NCBI GenBank assembly: GCA_025358085.1
Contig: JANYKT010000010.1
Coordinates: 1-64,000 of the forward strand
DNA length: 64,000 nt
Reading direction: 5' to 3'
Origin: Deltaproteobacteria bacterium
GTDB lineage: Bacteria > Myxococcota > Myxococcia > Myxococcales > 40CM-4-68-19
The stretch's first letter is position 1, and every line of letters starts with the position of its first letter. A program made the position numbers and the translations under genes. Positions 8,565 through 17,382 of this stretch are shown here, one piece after another. The notes beneath the pieces were generated by a model. It was not told the DNA's origin and did not search any database. It saw only the letters and a program-made list of their open reading frames with translations.

Positions 8565-9527
8565 TCACACCCAGTCGCGGCCCTCGCCGCGGAGCCAGTC
8601 GGCGAAGAGCTTCAAGCCCTCGCGCAAAGGCGTCTTGGGGGCATAACCCAATACCGCAGCGGAGTGCGTGACGTCGGCGCTGGTCAAAGGGACGTCGCCG
8701 GGTTGGGCGGGCTGCAGGTCCAGCAAAGCCTTCACTCCCAATGTTGCCTCCAGGAGCGCGATCAATTCGCGGAGTGAAGTCGTCTGCGCGCCGCCGATGT
8801 TTGCAGTCTCGTACTTCAACGGACGGTCAATCGCAGCCAGTACGCCGGCGAGGATATCGTCGACATAGGTGTAATCGCGGCGCGAGGACCCATCGCCGAA
8901 GAATGGAATGCTCTGCCCCAAAAGCATCCGCCGCGCGAACTTGTGAATGGCGAGGTCGGGACGCTGGCGCGGGCCATAGACGGTAAAGAAGCGCAGGGCT
9001 GCGACCTCGAGGCCATAGAGGTTGTGCCAGGTGCGCGCAAGCAGCTCGGCGGCAGCTTTTGAGGCCGCATAGGGAGACTCAGGGTCATTGATAATCGCTG
9101 TCTCCTTGAAGGGCGGTATCGCGCGGGCGCCATAGACAGACGAGCTGCTGCCCAGAACCAGGCGTTGCGCGCCGGAAAGCCGCGCCGCCTCCAGCACGCA
9201 CGCGGTCCCGCGCACGTTGACGTCGAGATAGGCGCCGGGCTTTTCCAAAGAGGGCCGCACCCCGGCCAGCGCCGCCAGGTGTACGACGACGTCCGGGCCG
9301 AAGTCGCGAAAGAGCCGCTGCAGCCGGTCGTCGTGACGGATATCGATCTCGTGCACGTCGAGGCCGCGCGACAAGAGCGGCCCCAGCGCCCGCCGCTTGA
9401 TGCGCTCGGGATAGAAGGGGTCGAAATTGTCGACCACCGCGACCTCGTCCCCGCGGTCGAGCAGGGCTTTGCAAAGATGCGAGCCGATGAAGCCGGCGCC
9501 GCCGGTGACAAGGATGCGCTTCGTCAA
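8565..9527 (-). CDS. NAD-dependent nucleotide-sugar epimerase (UDP-glucuronate 4-epimerase-like)
   Basis: A 320-residue extended short-chain dehydrogenase. GGAGFIGSHL at the N-terminus is the NAD-binding glycine motif; SSSSVYG followed by YAASK gives the Ser/Tyr/Lys catalytic set; RPDLAIHKFARRM resembles UDP-glucuronate 4-epimerases. The best start is TTG 9527, which overlaps the stop of the AsnB gene by three bases; the track ATG further up would sit deep inside that gene. Translation is therefore probably coupled to AsnB. Likely supplies an epimerised UDP-sugar for surface polysaccharide. Confidence 0.85.
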   Translation of the reverse strand: MTKRILVTGGAGFIGSHLCKALLDRGDEVAVVDNFDPFYPERIKRRALGPLLSRGLDVHEIDIRHDDRLQRLFRDFGPDVVVHLAALAGVRPSLEKPGAYLDVNVRGTACVLEAARLSGAQRLVLGSSSSVYGARAIPPFKETAIINDPESPYAASKAAAELLARTWHNLYGLEVAALRFFTVYGPRQRPDLAIHKFARRMLLGQSIPFFGDGSSRRDYTYVDDILAGVLAAIDRPLKYETANIGGAQTTSLRELIALLEATLGVKALLDLQPAQPGDVPLTSADVTHSAAVLGYAPKTPLREGLKLFADWLRGEGRDWV

Positions 9528-11413
9528 GCGACCGCCTGCAGTGCAGAGGATTGCGCGGACCATTGCTTCCGCCAGAGTTGAAACATCAAGAGTGTCCAGA
9601 GCGGCTTGCGCAGGTCGGCCTCGCCGGACAAATGCCGGCTCAGCATCAAGCGTACCGGCACGGGGTCAAAGAAGCCGGCCAATTCCCGCTCGGACAGCGC
9701 CTCTTCGAAGAGCGGCCGCAGCGGCCCGCGGATCCACGCGGCGACCGGGATACCAAAGCCCTTCTTGGGGCGGCCGAGGATCTCATCGGGGACGATGCCG
9801 CGCAGCGCGCGCTTGAGGATGACCTTGGTCTTCCGCATCGACAACTTGTAATGCCACGGCAGGCGCGCGGCAAATTCGACGACGTGGGTATCGAGGAAGG
9901 GTGCGCGCAACTCCAGCGAGGCAGACATGGAGGCGCGGTCCGCTTTCACCAGGATATCGTCGGCGAGATAACGCCCCAGATAAAAGCGCAGCGCTTCGTC
10001 CACCGAGCCGCGCGCGACACCCAGCCGCGCGCCGCGCTCGGCTTCCTCGATCACCTCGCGGTAGATCTCGGAGGCCGGCTGCGGGGCCAGCAAAACACCT
10101 GCCAGCTCCGCTGGAGTCAACGCGCCAATCCAGGTCTGGTGCCGCAGCGAAGGCGAAGCGTCGACGCCGCGGAGGAACTGCTTTACGCGGAAATCAAAGC
10201 TCATGTTGGAAGACGACGAAGGCAGCAGCCCCGCCGCACCGGACAACAGCGACAAAAGGCTCCGGGGCAGCTTTGACAACAGCGACGCCGGCCGGTGCGC
10301 GAGGAACGGATCATATCCGGCAAACAATTCATCGCCGCCGTCCCCGGACAGCGCGACTTTCACGCTCTTCCGCGTAAAGCGCGACAGCAGCATCGTCGGC
10401 AGGAACGATGGATCGGCAAAGGGTTCGTCCAGCGACGCGACCGCCTCGGGCAGCAGATCGACGCAAGCGGTTCCCGAGAGCTTTTCGAACACATGCGCGG
10501 TGCCCAGCCGCTCGGAAGCCAGCAACGACCAGGGGGTCTCGTCGAAGCTCTCCTCGGTGAAACCGATTGAGAAGGTCCGCAAGGGCTTCATGTGCCGCGT
10601 GGCCAGCGCGGCAATGGCGGTCGAGTCCACTCCGCCGGAAAGAAAGACCCCCACCGGCACGTCGGCCACCAGCCGCCGTGCCACCGCCGCGTCCAGCAGA
10701 CTGAGCAGCTCGGCCGAGGCGTCTTCCAGGGAAGGCGGGCGCGCCGCGGGCGTGGGCAACTCCCAATAACGGCGCAGGCGGAAACCGGAAGCATCGAACA
10801 CCGCGACATGCGCGGCCGGCAGCTTGCGCACGCCTTTGAAGATGCTCCGCGGCGCGGGCACATATTCGCTGGCGAGGTATTGAGCGACCGATACCGGGTC
10901 AATCGAGCGCTCCACCGCGCCGTGCGCCAGAAGCGCCTTCAACTCCGAGCCGAAGATGATTCGTGAGCCGGTCAAGGCGTAATAAAGCGGTTTCTTCCCC
11001 AGCCGGTCCCGGGCCAGCAAGAGCCGGCGCGTCCGCGAGTCCCACAGCGCCACGGCAAACATTCCCTGGATCTGCTCGAAGCAGTCCTCGCCCCATTGCA
11101 GATAGGCGCGCAGCACCACTTCGGTGTCACTGCGAGTGGTAAATGGATGTCCCAGCTCGCGCAGGTGGACGCGCAGCGAGTCGTGCTCATAAGCCTGGCC
11201 ATTAAAGACCAGCGCGACGCCCTCGCGTACCATGGGCTGCACGCCGCCTTCGAGGTCAAGGATGGACAGGCGCCGGTGCCCCAGCGCCGCCGGTCCTTCA
11301 ATAAAGAATCCGTCCGCATCGGGGCCGCGGTGGGTCAGCGCCCGCGTCATCCGGCGCACGCCCTCGAGGTCCGGCGCCTGCAGCAGATTGATCTCGCCGG
11401 CAATGCCGCACAT
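9524..11413 (-). CDS. asnB: Asparagine synthase (glutamine-hydrolysing) family protein
   Basis: A 629-residue two-domain amidotransferase. Cys2 directly after the initiator Met (MCGIAGE) is the glutaminase nucleophile. The second half has the ATP pyrophosphatase loop SGGVDSTAIAAL and SGDGGDELFAGYDPF. Length and domains match AsnB. In clusters with glycosyltransferases and sugar epimerases, as here, paralogues of this type commonly amidate sugars or serve exopolysaccharide/exosortase loci rather than make free asparagine, so the substrate is uncertain. Flanked by the epimerase (overlapping) and the GT2 gene (6-base gap). Confidence 0.9.
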   Translation of the reverse strand: MCGIAGEINLLQAPDLEGVRRMTRALTHRGPDADGFFIEGPAALGHRRLSILDLEGGVQPMVREGVALVFNGQAYEHDSLRVHLRELGHPFTTRSDTEVVLRAYLQWGEDCFEQIQGMFAVALWDSRTRRLLLARDRLGKKPLYYALTGSRIIFGSELKALLAHGAVERSIDPVSVAQYLASEYVPAPRSIFKGVRKLPAAHVAVFDASGFRLRRYWELPTPAARPPSLEDASAELLSLLDAAVARRLVADVPVGVFLSGGVDSTAIAALATRHMKPLRTFSIGFTEESFDETPWSLLASERLGTAHVFEKLSGTACVDLLPEAVASLDEPFADPSFLPTMLLSRFTRKSVKVALSGDGGDELFAGYDPFLAHRPASLLSKLPRSLLSLLSGAAGLLPSSSSNMSFDFRVKQFLRGVDASPSLRHQTWIGALTPAELAGVLLAPQPASEIYREVIEEAERGARLGVARGSVDEALRFYLGRYLADDILVKADRASMSASLELRAPFLDTHVVEFAARLPWHYKLSMRKTKVILKRALRGIVPDEILGRPKKGFGIPVAAWIRGPLRPLFEEALSERELAGFFDPVPVRLMLSRHLSGEADLRKPLWTLLMFQLWRKQWSAQSSALQAVA

Positions 11414-11419
11414 AGGACG

Positions 11420-12400
11420 CTATCCCGCCGCCGGGCGCGGCAGGCGCGGTGCGGCATTCAGCTCTTCGGCCACCAGATAAGGCCGCTTGCCCTGCGATTC
11501 ATAATAGGTCCGGATGACCAACTCGGCGAGCAGGCCCATGAGCAAGGACAGCGCCCCCACCAATGTGAACATCACCGTTACCAGCGGCAGCGGGGTCTGG
11601 ACGAAATCCTTCAGGCCGCGGAGCTTGTAATAGAGCGCCAGGGAGAAGGAGAGAATGGCGCCGAGCCAGGCCAACAGCCCGAAGCCGCCAAACACATAGA
11701 TAGGCTTGGTGGAATAGTTGGCGAGGAATTTCACCACCATCAGGTCGAGCACGACTTTGAGGGTCCGCGAGAACCCATATTTCGACGTTCCTGCGTGGCG
11801 GACGCGGTGATTGACCACCAGCTCGGTGACTCGCGCCCCCTGCCAGGAGGCATAGATGGGAATGAAGCGGTGCATCTCGCCATAAAGCTTCACGTCGCGC
11901 AGCACATCGCGGCGATAGGCTTTCAATGAACAGCCATAATCGTGCAGCCGCACGCCGGAAATGAAGCTGATCATCCGATTGGCGACCCGGGAGGGAAGCT
12001 TGCGGCCGAACTCCTTGTCTTTGCGATTCTTGCGCCAGCCGCTGACCACGTCGAAGCCGTCGTCCAGGCGCGAGAGCAGCTTGCCGATGTCGCCGGGATC
12101 GTTTTGCAGATCGCCATCCATCGGGACGATCACCTCGCCGCGCGCCGCCTCGATACCCGCCGACATGGCGGCGGTCTGGCCGAAGTTGAGCCGGAATCGA
12201 ATCACGCGCAGCGCCGGCTTCTCCGCGGAATACGCTTTGAGGACCGCGAAGGTGCCATCGCGCGAACCGTCATCGACGCAGATCACTTCGTGCGTGCGGC
12301 CGAGACGCGCGAGCGCGGAGAAGAGCTCGTCCAGCAGTGGCCGGACGTTCTCCTCTTCGTTGAACACCGGAATGACGACCGAGAGCTGCGGAGCGTCCAT
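11420..12400 (-). CDS. Family 2 glycosyltransferase with C-terminal membrane anchor
   Basis: 326 residues from ATG 12400 (MDAPQLSVVIPVFNEEENV); the track start at 12511 adds an improbable tail. Residues 5-240 form a GT-A domain with NEEEN, VDDGSRDGT and the metal-binding MDGDLQNDP. Two hydrophobic helices follow (about 240-265 and 275-305), as in polyprenyl-phosphate sugar transferases such as ArnC/GtrB/DPMS. It probably loads undecaprenyl phosphate with a sugar, a donor that the GT39 enzyme at 6.1 kb could use. Same orientation as AsnB and the epimerase, making a three-gene operon. Confidence 0.9.
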   Translation of the reverse strand: MDAPQLSVVIPVFNEEENVRPLLDELFSALARLGRTHEVICVDDGSRDGTFAVLKAYSAEKPALRVIRFRLNFGQTAAMSAGIEAARGEVIVPMDGDLQNDPGDIGKLLSRLDDGFDVVSGWRKNRKDKEFGRKLPSRVANRMISFISGVRLHDYGCSLKAYRRDVLRDVKLYGEMHRFIPIYASWQGARVTELVVNHRVRHAGTSKYGFSRTLKVVLDLMVVKFLANYSTKPIYVFGGFGLLAWLGAILSFSLALYYKLRGLKDFVQTPLPLVTVMFTLVGALSLLMGLLAELVIRTYYESQGKRPYLVAEELNAAPRLPRPAAG

Positions 12401-12509
12401 CGGCGAGGGGGGATAGCACGGGGCCGCCTTCGCTGCCAACGCTGTCCACGTTCGTGCTCCTTCGGGCTTTGCGCTTGTCAGGCCGACCTCGTTCTGCGAT
12501 GAGCGCCTC

Positions 12510-13523
12510 ATGATCCTGCTCGCACTGCTCCTCGCCCAGACTGTTGCCGCGGCCCCCGCGGCCCCCGCGGCCCCCCCGGATTCGCGCGCGGCCGTCGCCG
12601 CCGAGCAAGCTGCCGTCGCGGCTCAGAAAGCGGCCGAGGCGGCGCTGCGTGCTGTCGAGGCTCTCGAGCGCTCGCAGCGCGGCGGTCTCACTGTCGAGAA
12701 GGCCGCGGACGCCACCCGCGCCGCCGAGACCGCGGCCGCAAAGACAGCGGAGGCCGCGGCCGCCAAAGCCGCCGACGCCGCGCAGAAGGCGACCTTGGCG
12801 GCCCCGCCCAATCCGGTGATCTGGAGCGGTACGGTCGCGCTCGGTCTGATTGCGCTGACCGGCAACTCGCAGACCATCACCTTCAGCACCAACGGCGCCT
12901 TCGAGCGCAAGTCGCCCGACTGGATCGTAGGCATCAAGACTTATGCCGCCTATGGCAACAACACGGCGGCGGGTGCGACATCCTCCACCGTCACCGCGCT
13001 CGCGGCCGGCCTCCAGGTGCGTGGCGATCGCCGCTTCAGCGATATTCTTTCCATCTATCTGCTCGGGGGCGTCGATACCGATCACCTCAAGTCGATTGAA
13101 TCGCGACCCTTCGGCGAATCCGGCGTCTCGATCATCTGGTTCGACGAGAAAGCAGGCGATCTGCAGAAGTCGACCTTCAAGACGGACTTCGGCTTCCGCT
13201 ATGGCCACGAATATCGATTCCTCTATTACGGCGAAGGCGCTCCCGCGCGGCAGGACGGGGTCGACATTATCGCTCCGCGCGTCGGCGCGTTCTATCGCTA
13301 TGCCATCAGCAAGGACGTCATCTTCAGCGAGGACGCCAGCGCGCTCGAAAACCTGGTCGGCACCACCCGCGCCCTGGTGGTCAGCACCACCAAGCTCTCG
13401 TCTCGCCTGACGGAAAAGGTGGCGCTCGGCGTCGGATTCGCGGTCAGCTACGACAGCGCGCCGCCGCCCTTGAAAGTCAGGACCGATACCGCGCTGACGG
13501 TCAGCCTCGAGATTGGCTTATGA
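12510..13523 (+). CDS. DUF481-type outer-membrane beta-barrel with Ala-rich coiled coil
   Basis: 337 residues. Signal peptide MILLALLLAQTVAAAPA, then an Ala-rich stretch (about 18-95; AAEQAAVAAQKAAEAALRAVEALE, KAADATRAAETAAAKTAEAAAAKA) predicted to be a coiled coil. The remaining 240 residues alternate hydrophobic and polar residues in beta strands (WSGTVALGLIALTGNSQTITFS, FGFRYGHEYRFLYYG) and end in an aromatic-poor but barrel-like strand LTVSLEIGL, consistent with DUF481/YdiY proteins. The coiled coil may contact the peptidoglycan. Function unknown. Divergent from the GT2 gene. Confidence 0.75.
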   Translation: MILLALLLAQTVAAAPAAPAAPPDSRAAVAAEQAAVAAQKAAEAALRAVEALERSQRGGLTVEKAADATRAAETAAAKTAEAAAAKAADAAQKATLAAPPNPVIWSGTVALGLIALTGNSQTITFSTNGAFERKSPDWIVGIKTYAAYGNNTAAGATSSTVTALAAGLQVRGDRRFSDILSIYLLGGVDTDHLKSIESRPFGESGVSIIWFDEKAGDLQKSTFKTDFGFRYGHEYRFLYYGEGAPARQDGVDIIAPRVGAFYRYAISKDVIFSEDASALENLVGTTRALVVSTTKLSSRLTEKVALGVGFAVSYDSAPPPLKVRTDTALTVSLEIGL

Positions 13524-13569
13524 AGAAAAGCACCGAACCTTTTGCTGACCGTCGGCCTCGAGGGAGCCC

Positions 13570-13980
13570 ATGAAGAAAACAGTGATTGAGTTCCGCGCCT
13601 TCCTGCTCAAGCAGAATGCCTTCGCGCTCGCCATCGGCGTTATCATCGGCGCCGCCATCGGCAAGGTCGTCAGCGGAATCGTCGACGATATCCTGATGCC
13701 GGTCATTGGTATCGTATTGCCAGGCGGCGAGTGGCGGACCGCGCAATTCACACTCTCGGGAAACAACGCCATCAAGTATGGCGACCTGATCGGCCGCATC
13801 GTCGACTTCGTCTTTGTCGCTGTGGTGGTGTTCTTCCTCACCCGGTTCTTCCTCGAGCGCCAAGCCGCGCCGGCGGCGTCGGCCGCGCCGGCCACCAAAA
13901 CCTGCCCTGAATGCCTGGAAGCGGTTCCCCTGGCCGCGCGCCGCTGCCGCGCCTGCGCCTCGCCGCTCGCCATCGGCTAA
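13570..13980 (+). CDS. mscL: Large-conductance mechanosensitive channel with C-terminal zinc ribbon
   Basis: 136 residues. Residues 1-100 are MscL: MKKTVIEFRAFLLKQNAFALAIGVIIGAAIG (N-terminal amphipathic helix and TM1) and a TM2 around VDFVFVAVVVFFLTRFF. The channel opens under membrane tension and releases solutes during osmotic downshift. After TM2 the usual cytoplasmic helical bundle is replaced by an Ala-rich linker and CPECLEAVPLAARRCRACAS, a four-Cys zinc-ribbon. SD-like GAGG lies before ATG 13570. Likely expressed with the EamA transporter 9 bases downstream. Confidence 0.92.
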   Translation: MKKTVIEFRAFLLKQNAFALAIGVIIGAAIGKVVSGIVDDILMPVIGIVLPGGEWRTAQFTLSGNNAIKYGDLIGRIVDFVFVAVVVFFLTRFFLERQAAPAASAAPATKTCPECLEAVPLAARRCRACASPLAIG

Positions 13981-13988
13981 AGGCTGCA

Positions 13989-14816
13989 ATGGGTGCGCGC
14001 GGGCTGCTGCTGACTGCAATGGCGCTCCTGGCCTTCGCCGGGAATTCGCTCTTGACGCGCGCCGCGGTCGGCTCCCATTTGATCGATCCGCTCGCCTTCG
14101 GCGGTATCCGCTTTGCTTCCGGCGCCCTCTTGATTGGTCTCATTGCCTCGAGGCGCGCCCGGCCCTGGGGCGGAAGCTGGGCAGCCGCGGCCGCATTGCT
14201 CGTCTACGTCGTTCCGTTCTCGCTGGGCTACAGCCGCGTCGGTGCCGGCGTGGGGGCGCTGCTCCTGTTCGGCTCGGTGCAGGCGACCATGATCGCCCGC
14301 GGCCTCCTGCAGGGCCACCGTCCGACGCTGCGCGAGTGGGTCGGCCTCTGCCTCGCCATCGCGGGCCTGGTCGCCCTGGTGCTGCCCGGTGCGCGCGCTC
14401 CCGACGGTCTCGGCGCGGTCCTGATGATCGCCGCCGGTATTGCCTGGGGGGCGTATTCGCTGCTCGGCCGCGGTGCGCGCGATCCAGTCGCAGCGACTGC
14501 CGACAACTTCGTCCGCCTGCTGCCGGCCTCGCTCTTGCTCGCGGGTTACGGCCTCTCCGTACAGACGCCCGCGGTCCCCGGCGTCCTGCTTGCGCTCGCC
14601 TCGGGCGCCATCGCCTCAGGCCTCGGCTATATCCTCTGGTATGCAGCCATTCCCTATTTGACTCCCTCGCGCGCGGCCATCGTCCAGCTCGCGGTCCCGC
14701 CCATCGCGGCGCTCGGAGGCGTGCTCTTCCTTGGCGAATCACTCTCGGCGCGTCTGGTCGCCTGCGGAACAGCCATCCTTGGTGGCGTCGCGCTCGCCGT
14801 CGCCGGAAGGCGTTAG
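13989..14816 (+). CDS. EamA/DMT-family transporter
   Basis: 275 residues with ten hydrophobic helices in two five-helix repeats, the EamA (drug/metabolite transporter) design. The first helix reads LLLTAMALLAFAGNSLLTRAA with the usual early Asn, and the second repeat contains GIAWGAYSLLGRGA. Substrate not predictable. The last 42 codons lie in the left copy of a 169-bp duplication; the same 3' end is found again at 17.2-17.3 kb in front of serB, showing that eamA and serB were once adjacent. Confidence 0.88.
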   Translation: MGARGLLLTAMALLAFAGNSLLTRAAVGSHLIDPLAFGGIRFASGALLIGLIASRRARPWGGSWAAAAALLVYVVPFSLGYSRVGAGVGALLLFGSVQATMIARGLLQGHRPTLREWVGLCLAIAGLVALVLPGARAPDGLGAVLMIAAGIAWGAYSLLGRGARDPVAATADNFVRLLPASLLLAGYGLSVQTPAVPGVLLALASGAIASGLGYILWYAAIPYLTPSRAAIVQLAVPPIAALGGVLFLGESLSARLVACGTAILGGVALAVAGRR

Positions 14817-14859
14817 AGTCCCGAGTCAATGCTGCTCCTGACTTTTACCGGCAACGACG
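14691..14859 (+). repeat. Left copy of a 169-bp duplication (eamA 3' end + serB start)
   Basis: Matches 17214-17382 at all but five of 169 positions. Covers the last 42 eamA codons, the 14-base gap and the first ten codons of serB (ATGCTGCTCCTGACTTTTAC). Beyond 14859 the serB reading is lost. All five differences (GGA/GGC, GTG/GTT, CTT/CTG, CGT/CGC, CTT/CTG) are at third positions of eamA codons and synonymous. Confidence 0.95.
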
Positions 14860-15111
14860 GGGGCAATAGGAAGTTCAAGCCGCAAGTTGGGTCTGATAGG
14901 ACGCGGTTCTGACAACTCGGTACCTTTGGGATCACCCGGCGGACAGTAGCAGGGGGGGCTGAAGGCGTGCTGCCCAACGGCGCTGCAGGGGCAGCCGCGG
15001 CCGAGCACGCCCCCGGCTGCGGAGCCTCCCAGAACGCCGCTGGCTGACCAGGGCGGCAGCATCAGCACGGCAGCGCCTCCAGCCTGGAATTACAATAGTC
15101 TAGATAGAACA

Positions 15112-15618
15112 TCACCTCCTGCACAGACCTTCAATGCAGGAACCCGTATTGCAGTCGGCGTCCTTTGAACATTTGACAGGAGGAGGCTCGGGCATCCTCG
15201 GTGCTTCAACAGGCAGAGGCCGGCCCGACTCAAGAATGCCAACGGCCTGGTTAAAGCGCAGGTGAAAGCTGTCTTCTGTAAGCGCGCCCATACCCTTCGT
15301 GACAACGGTCACTTTAGTGCTATTGGCACCAACCTCCTCGACCCAAGCGCCCACGTTCTCTTTGGCGGAGCCATAGTCTGCATAGTATCCAGGGCTGCTT
15401 GAGACAGTCGTTAACATCATATTCTCGTCCCGATGCTCCTCGATGGTATCCGTCCCGTCCCAGCGGAACACCTGGCGAGCGATCTTCCACGCCTGATCGG
15501 AGCTGACAGGATAGGTCACTGCAGTGCCCTTGGCCTTGCTGCTGATGACTTTTGACATCGTGGGAGCGCAGGCGCACAGGACGACGAGCGATGAGGCCAA
15601 AAGCGCCACGGTTTTCAT
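15112..15618 (-). CDS. Lipoprotein with Cys-rich C-terminus (inserted segment)
   Basis: 168 residues from ATG 15618 with CCGGAG nine bases upstream. MKTVALLASSLVVLCAC is a lipoprotein signal (Cys15 or 17). The middle is a small alpha/beta domain starting TAVTYPVSSDQAWKIARQVFRW, a pattern seen in SRPBCC/DUF-type lipoproteins where TYPVSADQAW leads. The C-terminus has SKDADCNTGSCIEGLCRR, a four-Cys motif common at the ends of myxobacterial secreted proteins. Function unknown. It lies wholly inside the 2.35-kb insertion, divergent from the propeller gene. Confidence 0.75.
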   Translation of the reverse strand: MKTVALLASSLVVLCACAPTMSKVISSKAKGTAVTYPVSSDQAWKIARQVFRWDGTDTIEEHRDENMMLTTVSSSPGYYADYGSAKENVGAWVEEVGANSTKVTVVTKGMGALTEDSFHLRFNQAVGILESGRPLPVEAPRMPEPPPVKCSKDADCNTGSCIEGLCRR

Positions 15619-15833
15619 GGTAGATAACTCCGGTGCAGAGATTGAGAAAGAAGCTCCAGGAGAGGCGCTTGCACACTACACGCAACAAGCGCTCTGACAA
15701 TGTCATTGCACCGTCATGTGTCCTTGGGTTGCCGACTGGAACTCCCCTCTCGCGATCGCTGGTGGCGGTGTGAGGTTTGGGGCTGGTGAGCCAAGGTGGC
15801 GCGGAGCAGCTTTTCACCCAAGGAGCGGTCTTC

Positions 15834-17177
15834 ATGACGGACATCGAGGCAAGACGTACTTCCTTCCGGCGAGGACGGCCGGGACTCATCAGCCCCCAAC
15901 TCCTGGTAGCGGCCTTTGCACTGGAACTTGCCTGTGGATCGCGGGCTCCGGCCGTGACTCCGGCCGCGACTCCGCCAGTGATTCTTGCAGGGCCGACCGC
16001 CATTAGCGTGGCTGAGTGCCAAGCTGCGACATTCACCGTAACAGCCGCTGGAAGTTTGCCGTTGAATTATCGGTGGATGAGAAACGGAATCGGGATAATC
16101 GGAGCAACGCAAGCTGCGTTCACCGTACCTGCGGCTCTTCTTGCAGATGCGGGCGCGGCCTACGCGGTAATGGTGACGAATTCAGCAGGCTCGGTCACCA
16201 GCAGTGGTGCAGTCCTGACGGTGACCGACCCTTCTCCGCCAGTTTCAGGACCGGTTATCGTCGTGCATGAGCGTGCCGATTCCGTAGCCACGAATGGCGA
16301 GGACATCGTCTGGTCTGCGCCGGGGTATGTCCACGCGACGTCCGCGCGCTGCCCCGGCATCATCCGTTCCATTTACGAGCAGGTCCACGTATTGCCTTCA
16401 AGCTTGCTTCTTATCGGAAGTCAATGTTTTTGGTTCGACGGAAACGCCGGGAGTGCCGGCGTATTGGCAGCGCCGCTCGCAGGCGGAGCCGCTACCTCGC
16501 TTGCCCACTCGTCATTCGAGATCGGGGCAATGACCTCCATCGCGGGAGAGCTCATCTGGACGGATCAGTACGGCCACAGCATTCAGAAAGTGCCGCTGAC
16601 CGGTGGGCCGGTCATCACGTGGCCGGTTGCGCAGCAAGGGGCGATGGGTGGACCGGGCGCCATCGCTTCCGACGACCAGTACATTTATTGGAGCGATCCT
16701 GGTCCTGACGGACAACAGATGAGCCTTGATCGAATGCCGCGAGGTGGAGGCGCGACAACTACGATCGCAAGCGGCCAAGGAGGTATCTCCCATATCGTTA
16801 CCGATGGGCAGGACGTTTTCTGGCTCTCGGTCACTGGCGCAAGCCCTGATTTGACAACGACGTTACGAAAGGTCGGCCGCAGCGGGGGGGCCGTGCGGCA
16901 GCTCGACAGCAAGGCGACATCGGATTCCGGGAGTCTGGTTCTGGATGCGTCATGGATTTATTGGACGACTTCCCTCGTTACGACGCCGGACCAGACGTAC
17001 GGTTCAGGTTCGCTCAGGCGGATTCTCAAAGACGGGAGCGCCCCGGTCGAAGTGCTGGCAGGAAACCTCCCCTACGTCTTCGATGTATCGATCGACTCCA
17101 CCTTTGTGTATTGGACCGAGTTGGATCCGCCCTTCAACTCGGGCCGAGGCAGGATTCGTAGAATGAAAAAACCGTGA
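15834..17177 (+). CDS. Ig-domain plus beta-propeller lipoprotein (inserted segment)
   Basis: 447 residues from ATG 15834, fixed by AAGGAG eight bases upstream; the track start at 15777 has none. LLVAAFALELAC is a lipobox with a long basic n-region. Residues about 45-135 form an immunoglobulin-like domain (AECQAATFTVTAAGSLPLNYRW ... AGAAYAVMVTNSAGSVTS). Residues 140-447 are repeats with the spacing of DUF5050/TolB-like blades (DIVWSAP, LIWTDQYGHSIQKVPLTGG, YIYWSDPG, DVFWLSV, WIYWTTS, FVYWTELD). Probably a surface-exposed binding protein. Codons are less GC-biased than in neighbours, consistent with acquisition with the insert. Confidence 0.8.
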   Translation: MTDIEARRTSFRRGRPGLISPQLLVAAFALELACGSRAPAVTPAATPPVILAGPTAISVAECQAATFTVTAAGSLPLNYRWMRNGIGIIGATQAAFTVPAALLADAGAAYAVMVTNSAGSVTSSGAVLTVTDPSPPVSGPVIVVHERADSVATNGEDIVWSAPGYVHATSARCPGIIRSIYEQVHVLPSSLLLIGSQCFWFDGNAGSAGVLAAPLAGGAATSLAHSSFEIGAMTSIAGELIWTDQYGHSIQKVPLTGGPVITWPVAQQGAMGGPGAIASDDQYIYWSDPGPDGQQMSLDRMPRGGGATTTIASGQGGISHIVTDGQDVFWLSVTGASPDLTTTLRKVGRSGGAVRQLDSKATSDSGSLVLDASWIYWTTSLVTTPDQTYGSGSLRRILKDGSAPVEVLAGNLPYVFDVSIDSTFVYWTELDPPFNSGRGRIRRMKKP

Positions 17178-17213
17178 CCGCAAGAGGTCGCGGCGGCGTA
17201 CGCACCCACGCCC

Positions 17214-17382
17214 GCGGTCCCGCCCATCGCGGCGCTCGGCGGCGTTCTCTTCCTGGGCGAATCACTCTCGGCGCGCCTGGTCGCCTGCGGAACAGCCATC
17301 CTGGGTGGCGTCGCGCTCGCCGTCGCCGGAAGGCGTTAGAGTCCCGAGTCAATGCTGCTCCTGACTTTTACCGGCAACGACG
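17214..17382 (+). repeat. Right copy of the 169-bp duplication
   Basis: Contains an orphan eamA 3' end with its stop codon and then the true serB start. The eamA part is no longer attached to a start codon, yet it differs from the left copy only at synonymous sites. Confidence 0.95.

Larger units (their letters stand above)
14860..17213. mobile_element. 2.35-kb inserted segment between eamA and serB
   Basis: The DNA between the two 169-bp copies is an insertion into an eamA-serB operon. It carries two divergent genes for secreted lipoproteins and no visible transposase, integrase or terminal inverted repeats. By eye it is less GC-rich and has less biased codons than its surroundings. Positions 14860-15111 have no convincing gene; an 80-codon minus frame there (GTG near 15074, GGAGG upstream) reads into the duplicated serB start and is doubtful. 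The pattern suggests homology-facilitated capture of DNA from a relative rather than transposition. Confidence 0.75.

Noticed and set aside
14829-15068. 80-codon minus-strand ORF at the start of the insertion
   Set aside because: A GGAGG precedes it, but its last part is antisense to the duplicated serB start and the rest has no recognisable domain; noted under the insert only.
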